Virus record (IMG/VR): IMGVR_UViG_3300026473_000347
Coordinates: 1-40,250 of that record
Reading direction: 5' to 3' (one strand)
Origin: a virus
DNA length: 40,250 nucleotides
Both the position numbers and the translations under genes were made by a program. Shown here piece by piece: positions 14,562-22,073 of the stretch; position 1 is the first letter of the stretch, and every line of letters begins with the position of its first letter. The notes under the pieces were generated by a model. That model worked only from the letters and a program-made list of their open reading frames with translations. It searched no databases and had not been told where the DNA came from.

Positions 14562-16460
14562 TTAGTCTTTTTTATCAACCTCTTTGAACTCCGCATCTAC
14601 GGTTTGTTCGCCCTGTGGTTGAGCAGGGTTTTGAGCGGCAGATTCAGCGGCTTGTTTCTTAGCCATAACTGGACCTGCTGCTTCAAAAAGTTTACCAACA
14701 GCTTCGTTAATCTTTTCTTTGTCATCACTAGACATAGCTTCATTCAACGATGTCTTGGCTGTTTCGTAAGCTGACTTTTCTTCGTCAGTTAATTGATCCT
14801 TGTAAGTTTCAAAGTCTTTATTAACTGAATGGCTTGCAGCTTCTGCTTGATTTTTTGCATCGATAAGTTCACGAGCTTTTTTATCTGATTCTGCATTTTC
14901 TTCTGCTTCACGAACCATACGTTGGATCTCAGCCTCGGATAGTCCACTGTCTGATTTAATAGTGATTTTATTTTCTTTACCTGTGCTTTTATCTTTAGCA
15001 CTGATATTCATAATACCGTTGGCGTCAATATCAAATGTAACTTCGATTTGTGGCATTCCACGTGGAGCAGGATTAATACCATCTAACTTAAACTCGCCTA
15101 GCATCTTGTTATACTTAAACAGTTCACGTTCACCTTGTGCTACCTTGATATCTACAGCAGGCTGATTGTCTTCTGCTGTAGAAAACACTTGACTGGCTTT
15201 AGTAGGAATAGTTGTGTTCTTTTGAATTAACTTAGTGAACACACCGCCCATTGTTTCAATACCAAGTGACAATGGAGTAACGTCTAGTAATAGAACATCA
15301 GTCTTGTCGCCTGCTAGAACTGCACCTTGGATGGCGGCACCAGCGGCAACTGCTTCGTCTGGGTTAACGTCCTTACGTGGAGCCTTACCAAACAATTTTT
15401 CAACTGCTTCTTGTACCTTAGGCATACGTGTTTGACCACCAACAAGGATAACCTCGTCAATGTCGCTTGCAGATACATTAGCATCTTTCATAGCAACTTT
15501 ACAAGGGTCAATTGAACGCTCAATTAGTTTCTCTACCATTGCTTCAAATTTAGCACGGGTAAGTTTGACATTTAAATGCTTAGGGCCACTTGCATCAGCG
15601 GTAATATATGGCAAGTTGATGTCTGTACTTGCAGAGCTAGACAATTCAATCTTGGCTTTTTCTGCGGCATCTTTTAGACGCTGTAGAGCCAACATGTCTT
15701 TCTTAAGATCAACACCGTTTTCTTTCTTGAATTCTTCAACTAAGTGATCCATGATAGCCTGGTCAAAGTCTTCACCGCCTAGGAATGTATCACCGTTTGT
15801 TGACAACACTTCAATCTGTTTGTCACCGTCAATGTTAGCAATTTCGATAATACTAATATCAAATGTACCACCACCTAAGTCATACACAGCAATCTTGCGA
15901 TCCTTCTTAGATTCTTTATCAACACCATAAGCAAGTGCGGCCGCTGTTGGTTCGTTGATAATACGCAACACTTCTAAGCCAGCAATCTTACCTGCGTCTT
16001 TAGTTGCTTGACGTTGCTGGTCGTTAAAATATGCTGGAACTGTAATAACTGCTTTAGTGACTGATTCGCCTAGATAGTCTTCGGCAGTCTTTTTCATTTT
16101 GCGTAGAACTTCAGCACTGATTTGTGGAGGTGCTAGTTTTTCATTATTGGCTTCTACCCATGCATCACCGTTTTCTGCACGGATGATAGTGTATGGCATT
16201 AGACCAATGTCTTTTTGCACAGCCTGTTCTTCAAACTTACGTCCGATTAAACGCTTGGCTGCGTAAATTGTATTCTTGGGATTTGTGACTGCTTGACGTT
16301 TTGCTGTAGCACCAACAAGAATTTCATCTTGTGTGTAAGCAACAATTGATGGTGTTGTTCTTGCACCTTCGCTGTTTTCAATTACTTTAGCTTTACCGTT
16401 TTCTAGTACTGCTACACAGCTATTTGTTGTACCTAAGTCGATACCTATGATTTTGCTCAT
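14562..16460 (-). CDS. dnaK: DnaK, full-length bacterial-type Hsp70 chaperone
   Basis: ATP-driven chaperone. 632 residues, normal bacterial length. ATPase motifs: [13 protein letters not shown] at the start, [13 protein letters not shown] (about 195), [13 protein letters not shown] (about 335). Substrate-binding domain from about 385 ([15 protein letters not shown], then [12 protein letters not shown]), then the helical lid and a C-terminal [11 protein letters not shown] tail matching the DnaJ-linked C-terminus of proteobacterial Dna[17 protein letters not shown] and other stretches look beta/gammaproteobacterial. It starts the chaperone-bilin operon from a late-type promoter (TATAAATA) with a ROSE-like leader. 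No dnaJ or grpE lies in the window, so it would rely on host or distant partners. Confidence 0.97.
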   Translation of the reverse strand: MSKIIGIDLGTTNSCVAVLENGKAKVIENSEGARTTPSIVAYTQDEILVGATAKRQAVTNPKNTIYAAKRLIGRKFEEQAVQKDIGLMPYTIIRAENGDAWVEANNEKLAPPQISAEVLRKMKKTAEDYLGESVTKAVITVPAYFNDQQRQATKDAGKIAGLEVLRIINEPTAAALAYGVDKESKKDRKIAVYDLGGGTFDISIIEIANIDGDKQIEVLSTNGDTFLGGEDFDQAIMDHLVEEFKKENGVDLKKDMLALQRLKDAAEKAKIELSSSASTDINLPYITADASGPKHLNVKLTRAKFEAMVEKLIERSIDPCKVAMKDANVSASDIDEVILVGGQTRMPKVQEAVEKLFGKAPRKDVNPDEAVAAGAAIQGAVLAGDKTDVLLLDVTPLSLGIETMGGVFTKLIQKNTTIPTKASQVFSTAEDNQPAVDIKVAQGERELFKYNKMLGEFKLDGINPAPRGMPQIEVTFDIDANGIMNISAKDKSTGKENKITIKSDSGLSEAEIQRMVREAEENAESDKKARELIDAKNQAEAASHSVNKDFETYKDQLTDEEKSAYETAKTSLNEAMSSDDKEKINEAVGKLFEAAGPVMAKKQAAESAAQNPAQPQGEQTVDAEFKEVDKKD

Positions 16461-16466
16461 TTCTGT

Positions 16467-16486
16467 TCTCCTTTGTTAAGCAAGAA
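16467..16486 (-). promoter_or_regulatory. ROSE-like RNA thermometer in the dnaK leader
   Basis: Minus strand TTCTTGCTTAACAAAGGAGA lies 6 nt before the dnaK ATG. TTGCTT can fold back on AAAGGA, masking the ribosome site, with a G·G pair and a bulge as in ROSE elements. A small bulged hairpin (AGC-G-CC-GTTA-GG-GCT, about 16510-16496) precedes it. The motif is almost identical to the hsp20 leader although the surrounding bases differ. Confidence 0.65.
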
Positions 16487-16517
16487 TATATAAAGCCCTA
16501 ACGGCGCTCTACATTCG

Positions 16518-16525
16518 TATTTATA
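16518..16525 (-). promoter_or_regulatory. T4-type late promoter (TATAAATA) for dnaK
   Basis: Exact T4 late consensus TATAAATA on the minus strand. Expected transcription start is near 16512, giving a leader of about 50 nt that contains just the two hairpins described for dnaK. Confidence 0.65.
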
Positions 16526-16811
16526 CTTTTTCTCTTTCAGAACTAAAAATATTTGACCAAATTTTTAGTTTTTCACGCTTGGCTTCTGCGGCTTTTTCAA
16601 TATTGCTAAAACTAACAATATCAAGCTCTTGTAGGATTTCTACCATGGCTTGTAAATCGCCTAGTTCTTCTTCTAAATGTTCTCTGTTAGTTTTGGGTTT
16701 TCCGGGCTTTAAATTATCTAGTCCAAACCTACTTATTTTACTAACTGCTTGAATTACTTCTGCACATTCTTCTTGTAAAATATCCATTACTTCTTTTGTT
16801 TGTTTGTCCAT
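16521..16811 (-). CDS. MazG-like nucleotide pyrophosphohydrolase
   Basis: Likely hydrolyses NTPs, dNTPs or ppGpp-type nucleotides, as phage MazG proteins do. 96 residues from ATG 16811, chosen because GAGAG lies upstream and the start follows the exonuclease stop by 1 nt; longer in-frame starts would overlap that gene. Motifs of the all-alpha NTP-PPase fold: EECAEVIQAVSKI (about 12-24) and REHLEEELGDLQAM (about 43-56), giving the ExxE ... ExxD metal ligands. Single-domain and compact. The dnaK late promoter overlaps its stop region. Confidence 0.8.
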   Translation of the reverse strand: MDKQTKEVMDILQEECAEVIQAVSKISRFGLDNLKPGKPKTNREHLEEELGDLQAMVEILQELDIVSFSNIEKAAEAKREKLKIWSNIFSSEREKV

Positions 16812-16812
16812 G

Positions 16813-17397
16813 TTATCTCTCATTGCTAAAAGGTGCGAGATATTTGCCATCTCGTGTGGTGCTAGTACGCAAAGTGTTATAGACATTTTGTATACCAACT
16901 GCTTGATTCCATGCATCTTCTAATGCATGGTGTTTTAATACTGGAGGGCGATTAGGATTTATGCCAAGGTCAAATGCGGTACGCACATCACGTACTTGCC
17001 AAAAGTTCCAAGGTACTGCCTTGTTAATACGTTTGAAAACTGTTTCGCAAATCACAATGTCAAATGCCGCACCGTTTGACCAAACACGTTTTGCTCCCCA
17101 ACAAAATTTATATAGCTGATTAAATGCATCGACTACATGAATGCGATTGTCGGGACTGAAGGCTTCGTCTTGTGCTTCTTTGCTTTGATTAGCCCACCAT
17201 GCAATAGTGTCGTCGTTTGCAACAAGGCCGAGCTCGTGACAACTATCAACATCTACTTTGACATAAAAACTATCCATTGCTGGTTCTTCTATGTCCATAC
17301 CAAAAGGATCAAACTTTACTGCTCCAATGGTAAGAATGGCGGCATCTGTGGATGTCGCCAATGTTTCTAAGTCAATCATTACATCTGTATTAGCCAT
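16813..17397 (-). CDS. DexA-like 3'-5' DNA exonuclease (DEDDh)
   Basis: Degrades DNA from 3' ends; T4 exonuclease A is the nearest known relative. 194 residues with DEDDh motifs: Asp9 and Glu11 in MIDLET, Asp113 in GAAFDI, and H156-x4-D161 in HHALED. TIAWWANQS and FWQVRDVRT match DexA landmarks, and the length fits. It is driven by its own consensus sigma70 promoter, so probably early. The 28-nt space between the -10 and the ATG is almost entirely an inverted repeat, and no ribosome site is evident. Co-transcribed with the MazG-like gene. Confidence 0.87.
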   Translation of the reverse strand: MANTDVMIDLETLATSTDAAILTIGAVKFDPFGMDIEEPAMDSFYVKVDVDSCHELGLVANDDTIAWWANQSKEAQDEAFSPDNRIHVVDAFNQLYKFCWGAKRVWSNGAAFDIVICETVFKRINKAVPWNFWQVRDVRTAFDLGINPNRPPVLKHHALEDAWNQAVGIQNVYNTLRTSTTRDGKYLAPFSNER

Positions 17398-17454
17398 TTA
17401 GTATCTTTCGTTATTATGATACTAAATTGTAACACAAGAATGTTGTAATGTCAA
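17398..17454 (-). promoter_or_regulatory. sigma70 promoter plus operator-like dyad before the exonuclease
   Basis: TTGACA (17454-17449), 17 nt, TACAAT (17431-17426). Directly after the -10 lies the inverted repeat TTAGTATC-N12-GATACTAA (17425-17398), whose last arm touches the ATG. It could be an operator over the transcription start or a 5' mRNA hairpin controlling translation. Confidence 0.7.
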
Positions 17455-17681
17455 TACATTTTCTTTGGTAATTGCTCTTTTTCGAGCTTCTTGCGCCAAC
17501 GAGCTTTGGCTGCACCTTTGGCTCGTTTACGGGCTGTAGTTGGTTTTTCGTAAAATTCTTTTTTACGTAAGTCGTCCAAAATGCCTGCGTCTTCAACTTT
17601 GCGTTTGAAACGTCTTAGTGCTTGATTAATGTTTTCGTTATCTCTAACGGTAACACCAGTTCCTTTAGTCTTGTGATTCAT
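17451..17681 (-). CDS. rpsU: Ribosomal protein bS21
   Basis: Small-subunit protein near the anti-Shine-Dalgarno end of 16S rRNA, needed for initiation. 76 residues from the third of three tandem ATGs (17681), placed 6 nt after GAGG. Diagnostic motifs: [32 protein letters not shown]-type ([19 protein letters not shown]) and a basic C-terminus ending MY. Phage-encoded bS21 is established for several aquatic phages. It could bias host ribosomes toward phage messages, which is of interest here because several genes lack Shine-Dalgarno sites. Overlaps the upstream gene by 17 nt. Confidence 0.95.
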   Translation of the reverse strand: MNHKTKGTGVTVRDNENINQALRRFKRKVEDAGILDDLRKKEFYEKPTTARKRAKGAAKARWRKKLEKEQLPKKMY

Positions 17682-18075
17682 CATCATCCTCTTGGTTGTC
17701 AGAAAATTGTTCTACGATTTGGTCCAAATCCCAAATTCTATTTTTTGAAATTAGGTTATATGGAGTTGTCTCGTCTTTAGTTATATAGTGTGCGTTGGGT
17801 TGTGCCAGCAGAAATGTGACAAACTTTTGAGTAATTACATCGCAGTTGTCGATATCTACAATAACTACATCTACTTGTTGTGCAACGCTTAACATCCAAC
17901 TAATATCAGTTTCTTGTTCATCAAACATAAAAATGTTTAAATCATCAATGCTTTTACTTAAAATAGTTTGAAACTGTTGTTTAATGTAGTTTGAAGGCTT
18001 AACTAATAGATAACTCAAATTCATATTGAACAGTTTATCTGGTGGTGTTATTAGAGTTATTTTTCCTAAGTTCAT
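17665..18075 (-). CDS. Conserved-type phage protein, unknown function
   Basis: 136 residues from ATG 18075 ([14 protein letters not shown]). A longer in-frame start would overlap the preceding ORF far more deeply, so the internal ATG is preferred. The fold looks alpha/beta: strand KITLITPP, helix [10 protein letters not shown], strands NIFMF and VDVVIVDID, and [14 protein letters not shown]. The tail is very acidic ([10 protein letters not shown]). From memory, similar proteins occur in T4-like marine phages without a known role. Overlaps the upstream ORF by 41 nt and bS21 by 17 nt, suggesting coupled translation. Confidence 0.65.
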   Translation of the reverse strand: MNLGKITLITPPDKLFNMNLSYLLVKPSNYIKQQFQTILSKSIDDLNIFMFDEQETDISWMLSVAQQVDVVIVDIDNCDVITQKFVTFLLAQPNAHYITKDETTPYNLISKNRIWDLDQIVEQFSDNQEDDDESQD

Positions 18076-18307
18076 ATATTCTATCTGCAAATTCTTGTAG
18101 TCGTTCTGATGAATAATTAGCAAACTTTGGTCCTCGAGCTTTTGTTTCTTCAACAAATTCATACAAGGATGGGTCTGTAAATTTATCAATTATCAAATCT
18201 TGAAAACGATCAACATCATAGATTTTGTACAATTCGTCCTTGGGTCTTAGTCTACTTGCATTTATTCTTGACCAAAGTGTTCCGTCACTTTGTTCTGCAT
18301 TTTGCAC
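18035..18307 (-). CDS. Unknown protein; possibly the -1 frame C-terminal part of the upstream membrane protein
   Basis: 90 residues if begun at GTG 18307 (with AGGG close upstream): helical, TLWSRINASRLRPKDELYKIYD then LYEFVEETKARG. The -1 frame relative to the upstream gene is open without a stop from the A9 run at 18371-18379 into this ORF, so it could be the C-terminal domain of that large membrane protein, joined by frameshifting or split by a homopolymer error. As a stand-alone protein it has no recognised family. Conserved-looking charged composition supports real coding. Confidence 0.6.
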   Translation of the reverse strand: MQNAEQSDGTLWSRINASRLRPKDELYKIYDVDRFQDLIIDKFTDPSLYEFVEETKARGPKFANYSSERLQEFADRIYELRKNNSNNTTR

Positions 18308-18315
18308 ATACCCTG

Positions 18316-19566
18316 CTACGATCTGTCCTTGATCTGTATCTTGCCCGCTTCGTCCTTGGTCATATACGTCTTTTTTTTTGATTCTTCTGTTTCTTCTGCC
18401 TTAGGAAAGTCTGGTTCAATTGTTGCCTTTGTTTCTTCTTCAACTGCCTTTTCAGCTTCCTCAATCATCTTGTTCCATTGTTCTAACGGAACTGGTGTTT
18501 CTTCCTGTTTAACTTCTTCAATGCGTTCTTGTACACGCTCTTCTGCTTGTTTAAGAAAGTCGGGTTCAAGATCTATAGCTGGTTGCTCCGGCGCTGTTAT
18601 ATCACCTCCTGTGGCAGTCGACGGTGTTTCGCTAGGAATTTCTACAGGTTTCTGTACTGATGGGAATGGCCATAACGAACTGAATGGTGGCCAGTCAAAG
18701 TTTCTTTCTTTTGCCTCTTCTATTTCTTTCTTTTCTTCTTCTGTAGGTGGTTCACCTACATCTCTATCCAAGTCTGCTATTGTAGGATAGCTGTCTTGTG
18801 CTTTTTGTTGTCTGTACCAGCCAAAGGTCATTTGTGCAGCTAACAACATAATAACCGCTAATGGATCAAACACAATAACAATAAGAATAATAATCCAAGT
18901 TACAGCACGTTCTAAGAAGTTTTCATCTGCTCCTTTGTCACCGTAGATAAACTTGGCTATGTATTTTATTGGACCAACTTCTGCTTCCACCTTACGCACT
19001 TCTGCGGCAATGGGTGCCCGTTCTTCACTAAGTTGGGCAATAAGTTTCTGTTCGGCTGTAATCTCAGAAAGTAATCTAGTGCGTTCTTTGGCCTGCCCTC
19101 GACGTAACGCAACTGCTTTGTCGGCACCTTTTTCATCTTGACTTCGACCCATAACTTGGTCCACAGCCTCATCCATTTGTTTGAGTGCTTTGCGATTTGC
19201 ATCGATGTTTTCCTTTGCTACTTTAATTTTTTCATCGTAGATAGCAATCTTACTTTGAACATCGCCACTTACTAAGTTTTGGTCGTTGTGTGCTTTAGAT
19301 AAGAATCCAAAGATACCCATTGATGTAATTAGCATGAGAACCATAACTGCGGTAATCATGTAATATTTCATGAAACGTGGAGCACGTTCCCAATTGGCTT
19401 TTAACCAACTGGCGCAGACTAACTTGCCTACTTCCAGTGCCGATCCCATTATGATAATCGGAATGGCGGCGGCAGAAAATATTGCGGTAAGACCTACTAC
19501 TGAGTAATAGATCGCTACCGCGGATATTGTTAAGCCAGTTAGGAGTAGTAACCAAGCTAGTATCAT
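18316..19566 (-). CDS. Large membrane protein with coiled coil
   Basis: 416 residues. Two N-terminal transmembrane helices (about 3-25 and 28-50), one at 68-90, a long coiled coil (about 100-205) with Lys/Glu heptads, a fourth helix pair (about 222-250), then a Pro/Glu-rich acidic tail. From memory, proteins of this architecture are conserved in T4-like marine phages, function unknown. Possible roles: inner-membrane anchor for replication or host takeover. Near its end an A9 run (18371-18379) reads A AAA AAG in frame; the -1 frame continues into the next ORF. Zero-frame continuation adds TYMTKDEAGKIQIKDRS before TAG. Confidence 0.75.
   Translation of the reverse strand: MILAWLLLLTGLTISAVAIYYSVVGLTAIFSAAAIPIIIMGSALEVGKLVCASWLKANWERAPRFMKYYMITAVMVLMLITSMGIFGFLSKAHNDQNLVSGDVQSKIAIYDEKIKVAKENIDANRKALKQMDEAVDQVMGRSQDEKGADKAVALRRGQAKERTRLLSEITAEQKLIAQLSEERAPIAAEVRKVEAEVGPIKYIAKFIYGDKGADENFLERAVTWIIILIVIVFDPLAVIMLLAAQMTFGWYRQQKAQDSYPTIADLDRDVGEPPTEEEKKEIEEAKERNFDWPPFSSLWPFPSVQKPVEIPSETPSTATGGDITAPEQPAIDLEPDFLKQAEERVQERIEEVKQEETPVPLEQWNKMIEEAEKAVEEETKATIEPDFPKAEETEESKKKTYMTKDEAGKIQIKDRS
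18370..18379 (-). other. A9 homopolymer / possible slippery site
   Basis: Minus strand TCAAAAAAAAAG with zero-frame codons AAA AAG. Only two A/T runs this long exist in the window, and both lie where two ORFs are in -1 relation. Frameshifting or a collapsed A10 are both possible. Confidence 0.5.
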
Positions 19567-19574
19567 CAGATGCC

Positions 19575-20216
19575 TTATTCTGCTGTTCCTGATTCGTCTG
19601 TTGTTACAAGTTCGGTGCCGTCGATTAGTGCAACTGTAACATCTGCTAAGACGTTAGAAGCAGTATCAGGAGCGGCAACTGTAATTGATAACATGTTGTC
19701 AGTGCCTGCTGTTCCATTGTATACACGAACGTTTGCTGTTGTAGCATCGCGAACACCACGGACAACTAATTCTTCTAAACCTAGTAGTGTTGTTGTAATT
19801 GCTACACTACCTGCGTTGTTGTAAGAACCAGACTCTGCATAAACTGCTGCTCTAATGCTGTTGGTTAAATCTTGTGGGCGTTCATATTTTACAGTAAATG
19901 CTAAACTTGTTGCTTGACTATCGCCAGTTGTTTGGCCGCCGACTTCAATGTCTAGAATCTGACAATCACCTACACCACTTAGTCTGTTTACAATGTTGCG
20001 GAAACGCATATTTCCGCGAGCACGGTCTTGACCTAGTGATAGTGTGGTTGGCTTTGCTGAAATTTGGTTAACACCGTTACCCACGTTGTCTGAGCTGGTT
20101 GGTGTAACTGCACCGCCTGTATTACCTGTTTCTGTTGGATAGCCAGACATGTCAATAACGACACGGTAAAAGCCTGGGCTTAATTGGTTTGTATCTTGTA
20201 CGAATCCTGATGGCAT
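19575..20216 (-). CDS. Probable structural protein of unknown function
   Basis: 213 residues, beta-rich, low in charge, Thr/Ser/Gly/Asn-rich (GFYRVVIDMSGYPTE, LSLGQDRARGNMRFRNIVNRLSG, then SLAFTVKYERPQDL). One cysteine. No signal peptide or transmembrane helix. The composition resembles phage virion decoration or tail proteins. Strong ribosome site (AAGGAG) and a late-type box ATAAATATT (core 20239-20244) upstream support late expression. Family not recognised. Confidence 0.6.
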   Translation of the reverse strand: MPSGFVQDTNQLSPGFYRVVIDMSGYPTETGNTGGAVTPTSSDNVGNGVNQISAKPTTLSLGQDRARGNMRFRNIVNRLSGVGDCQILDIEVGGQTTGDSQATSLAFTVKYERPQDLTNSIRAAVYAESGSYNNAGSVAITTTLLGLEELVVRGVRDATTANVRVYNGTAGTDNMLSITVAAPDTASNVLADVTVALIDGTELVTTDESGTAE

Positions 20217-20238
20217 TTTGATGCTCCTTAATATCTAA

Positions 20239-20245
20239 TATTTAT
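20239..20245 (-). promoter_or_regulatory. Late-type promoter box (ATAAATA)
   Basis: Minus strand CGATAAATATTAG, about 22 nt before the 213-aa gene start, followed by AAGGAG. Confidence 0.55.
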
Positions 20246-20252
20246 CGTTATT

Positions 20253-20588
20253 TTACTTGAAAACAATCAATGCCAACAAGCCGGCTTGGACAAAGAATCC
20301 AAAGCCAATGGTTACAATATTAAGCAAATCCTTCTGGATTGTTGCTTTAATAAAGAATAAAAACAGCCCTAACCAACTGAAAAGCACCATGTCAACTGGT
20401 GGCATTTTTTCAGTTAGTCCTGTAAGCACAGCAATCATAGTAGGAATGGTTGCCATGTGTAGCAACACTACGGCAACCCATCCTGCTGTTTCTGCTGAAA
20501 TGTGAGGTGCATGTTCTTTGATGTTTGCAACCCAAAGATCAAGATTAAACAAATCTTGTGTAAATTTCTTTACAACTTCTACGTTCAT
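20253..20588 (-). CDS. Small three-helix membrane protein (holin candidate)
   Basis: 111 residues from ATG 20588 (an in-frame GTG lies 4 codons earlier; AGTGAGG fits the ATG). Three hydrophobic helices at about 35-55, 66-82 and 88-108 with a charged N-terminus (EVVKKFTQDLF). It begins 8 nt after the SleB-type hydrolase stop, a common place for holins, and has the right size and topology. No sequence family is recognised, so holin is an inference from context. Confidence 0.6.
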   Translation of the reverse strand: MNVEVVKKFTQDLFNLDLWVANIKEHAPHISAETAGWVAVVLLHMATIPTMIAVLTGLTEKMPPVDMVLFSWLGLFLFFIKATIQKDLLNIVTIGFGFFVQAGLLALIVFK

Positions 20589-20596
20589 GTCAGTCC

Positions 20597-21127
20597 TCAC
20601 TTATAAAAAATATGTCTACCAACTTTGGCAATTGGTTTCTTACCCCATTTAGGGTTTACATAGTCAGCATGATAATACAATGCTTGTTTAACAGAGTCAA
20701 GTCTAAATCCCTCCAATAGGACTTTCTTTGCGACTTCCATAGACTCATAATAAACTGGGCCATTCATTGGTTTCTTTAGACTAGCACTATCACAGTACCA
20801 GCTGAATTGGCAAAGCACTTTTTCATACACTATGTTCTTTTGATAAACAACCTGGCAGATGTCACTAGGGAACTGTCCACTTTCTGCACGATTGATTGTA
20901 ACTTGTGCAACTGCTACCTTACCTTCAAATGGTTCGTAGCCTGCTTCATGGTATATGTTACGAGCTAGACAGTCTAGTTGTTTCTGTCTCATACTTGCTG
21001 TAACGTTGCTCACTTCTATGCGAGCTGTCTTGAGGGTTTCCAGTTTATAATTAACTGCCTTATACCCTGCGAATGTCACCGCTAGCATAGCTAGGGCGAA
21101 TACTATAAATTTTATGATGCGTATCAT
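20597..21127 (-). CDS. SleB-type cell-wall hydrolase (membrane-anchored)
   Basis: Peptidoglycan hydrolase of the Hydrolase_2 / SleB family, probably the lysis enzyme. 176 residues: an N-terminal signal-anchor helix (about 4-24), then the catalytic domain from about 48. Signature LARNIYHEAGYEPFEGKVAV carries the catalytic Glu61. INRAESGQFP, ICQVVYQ and CQFSWYCD follow in family order. A signal-anchor would export it through Sec, as in SAR endolysins, so lysis timing could depend on membrane depolarisation by the neighbouring small membrane protein. Confidence 0.87.
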   Translation of the reverse strand: MIRIIKFIVFALAMLAVTFAGYKAVNYKLETLKTARIEVSNVTASMRQKQLDCLARNIYHEAGYEPFEGKVAVAQVTINRAESGQFPSDICQVVYQKNIVYEKVLCQFSWYCDSASLKKPMNGPVYYESMEVAKKVLLEGFRLDSVKQALYYHADYVNPKWGKKPIAKVGRHIFYK

Positions 21128-21279
21128 TTCGTTTCTCCTTTACGCTGGAACAGGCGTCGCTAGCGCCGTTAATAAAAAGTTTTGGCCGTTGGCATCTCCT
21201 TGCAAAAATGGTACCTTATTTTTTAGGTACAATATATAGTTATGCCTGTGTGTCTCTGATAAAAACATAAGTTTTTAAA
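21128..21279 (-). other. 152-nt intergenic stretch with a weak hairpin
   Basis: Minus strand holds GTACCT-N8-AGGTAC followed after one base by a short T run (about 21236-21209), a weak terminator candidate for the 131-aa gene, then GGCG..CGCC about 35 nt before the SleB gene. An ATG with AAGGAG directly adjoining opens only 8 codons. No convincing gene. Confidence 0.4.
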
Positions 21280-21675
21280 TTATCTACGCATTTTACTTAT
21301 TTCTACCGCTTGTTCGTTGCTAAAAATGGGTACAGCGTTGCTTTTATGCATGGTTCCAATGCCTTTAATCATTGTACCAGTATAAACTTTATCTGGTGCT
21401 TTAAGGCACGGTGCCATATTTGTAGGATCCAAACTAGGAATCCTTGATCCTGTATCTCTAATAAACGGTTTGTTAACCACTGGACTTATAGTTGGAGCGG
21501 CCAGACCACGTTTACGTTTTTTATCTTCTGCTTCTATTGCCCATTTCTTTTGGAGCTCTTTCCATGATTCGTCCAATTCTCTAGCCTTTCTAGCATGTTC
21601 TGCTGAGCGAAATTTTTGTTTGCCTTTCTTTTTGCCAGTAGTTGACAACCACGGACCTTCCAAATGCATACTCAT
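21280..21675 (-). CDS. Basic phage protein, unknown function
   Basis: 131 residues from ATG 21675 (TTGGAG 7 nt upstream; the longer TTG start would overlap that site). Very basic N-terminal half (STTGKKKGKQKFRSAEHARKAR, then WKELQKKW helix) and a Pro/Met-rich C-terminal half that looks extended (VNKPFIRDTGSRIPSLDP). Strong consensus sigma70 promoter just upstream, so probably early and abundant. Could bind nucleic acid. Family not recognised beyond a vague recollection of similar freshwater and marine phage proteins. Confidence 0.65.
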   Translation of the reverse strand: MSMHLEGPWLSTTGKKKGKQKFRSAEHARKARELDESWKELQKKWAIEAEDKKRKRGLAAPTISPVVNKPFIRDTGSRIPSLDPTNMAPCLKAPDKVYTGTMIKGIGTMHKSNAVPIFSNEQAVEISKMRR

Positions 21676-21706
21676 ATTTTTCTCCAAAAGTAATGACTAT
21701 TCCAGT

Positions 21707-21735
21707 ATTATACTATAATACCAAAATTATGTCAA
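21707..21735 (-). promoter_or_regulatory. Perfect-consensus sigma70 promoter
   Basis: TTGACA (21735-21730), 17-nt spacer, TATAAT (21712-21707) on the minus strand, 31 nt before the 131-aa gene start. All 12 hexamer bases match. Confidence 0.8.
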
Positions 21736-21746
21736 GTAGCTTTGAT

Positions 21747-22073
21747 TTATACTCGAAATGATTCGCCGCATCCGCAGCGATCACGTTCGTTTGGATTGAT
21801 AAAATCGAACCCTTCGTTCAGTCCGTTTCGAACCCAATCTATTGTTAGCCCGTTTAGGTATGGCAGGGCTTTGGCGTCAACAAGAACTACAAATTCGGGC
21901 TGGGCGTAGTTAGTTACACCCAGTTCCGCAATATACTCATCAACATATTCTATAGTGTATGCCAATCCACTACAGCCTGTGGTTTTAACTCCTACTCGAA
22001 TACCTACACCTTTACCACGTTTTTCAAGTAGTTGTTTAATTTTTTTATTGGCTGTGTCGGTTACGGTAATCAT
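21747..22073 (-). CDS. iscA: A-type Fe-S cluster carrier (IscA/ErpA-like)
   Basis: Accepts and hands on Fe-S clusters. 108 residues; the three ligand cysteines are present at 34 (TTGCSGLAY), 100 and 102 (RCGCGESF), almost the same spacing as E. coli IscA (35, 99, 101). The conserved GLAYTIEYVDE and GFDFINPN stretches are intact. The start overlaps the iscU end by 29 nt and has no clear ribosome site of its own, so it is translationally coupled to iscU. Possible clients in this window: ferredoxin serving heme oxygenase and PcyX. Confidence 0.93.
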   Translation of the reverse strand: MITVTDTANKKIKQLLEKRGKGVGIRVGVKTTGCSGLAYTIEYVDEYIAELGVTNYAQPEFVVLVDAKALPYLNGLTIDWVRNGLNEGFDFINPNERDRCGCGESFRV

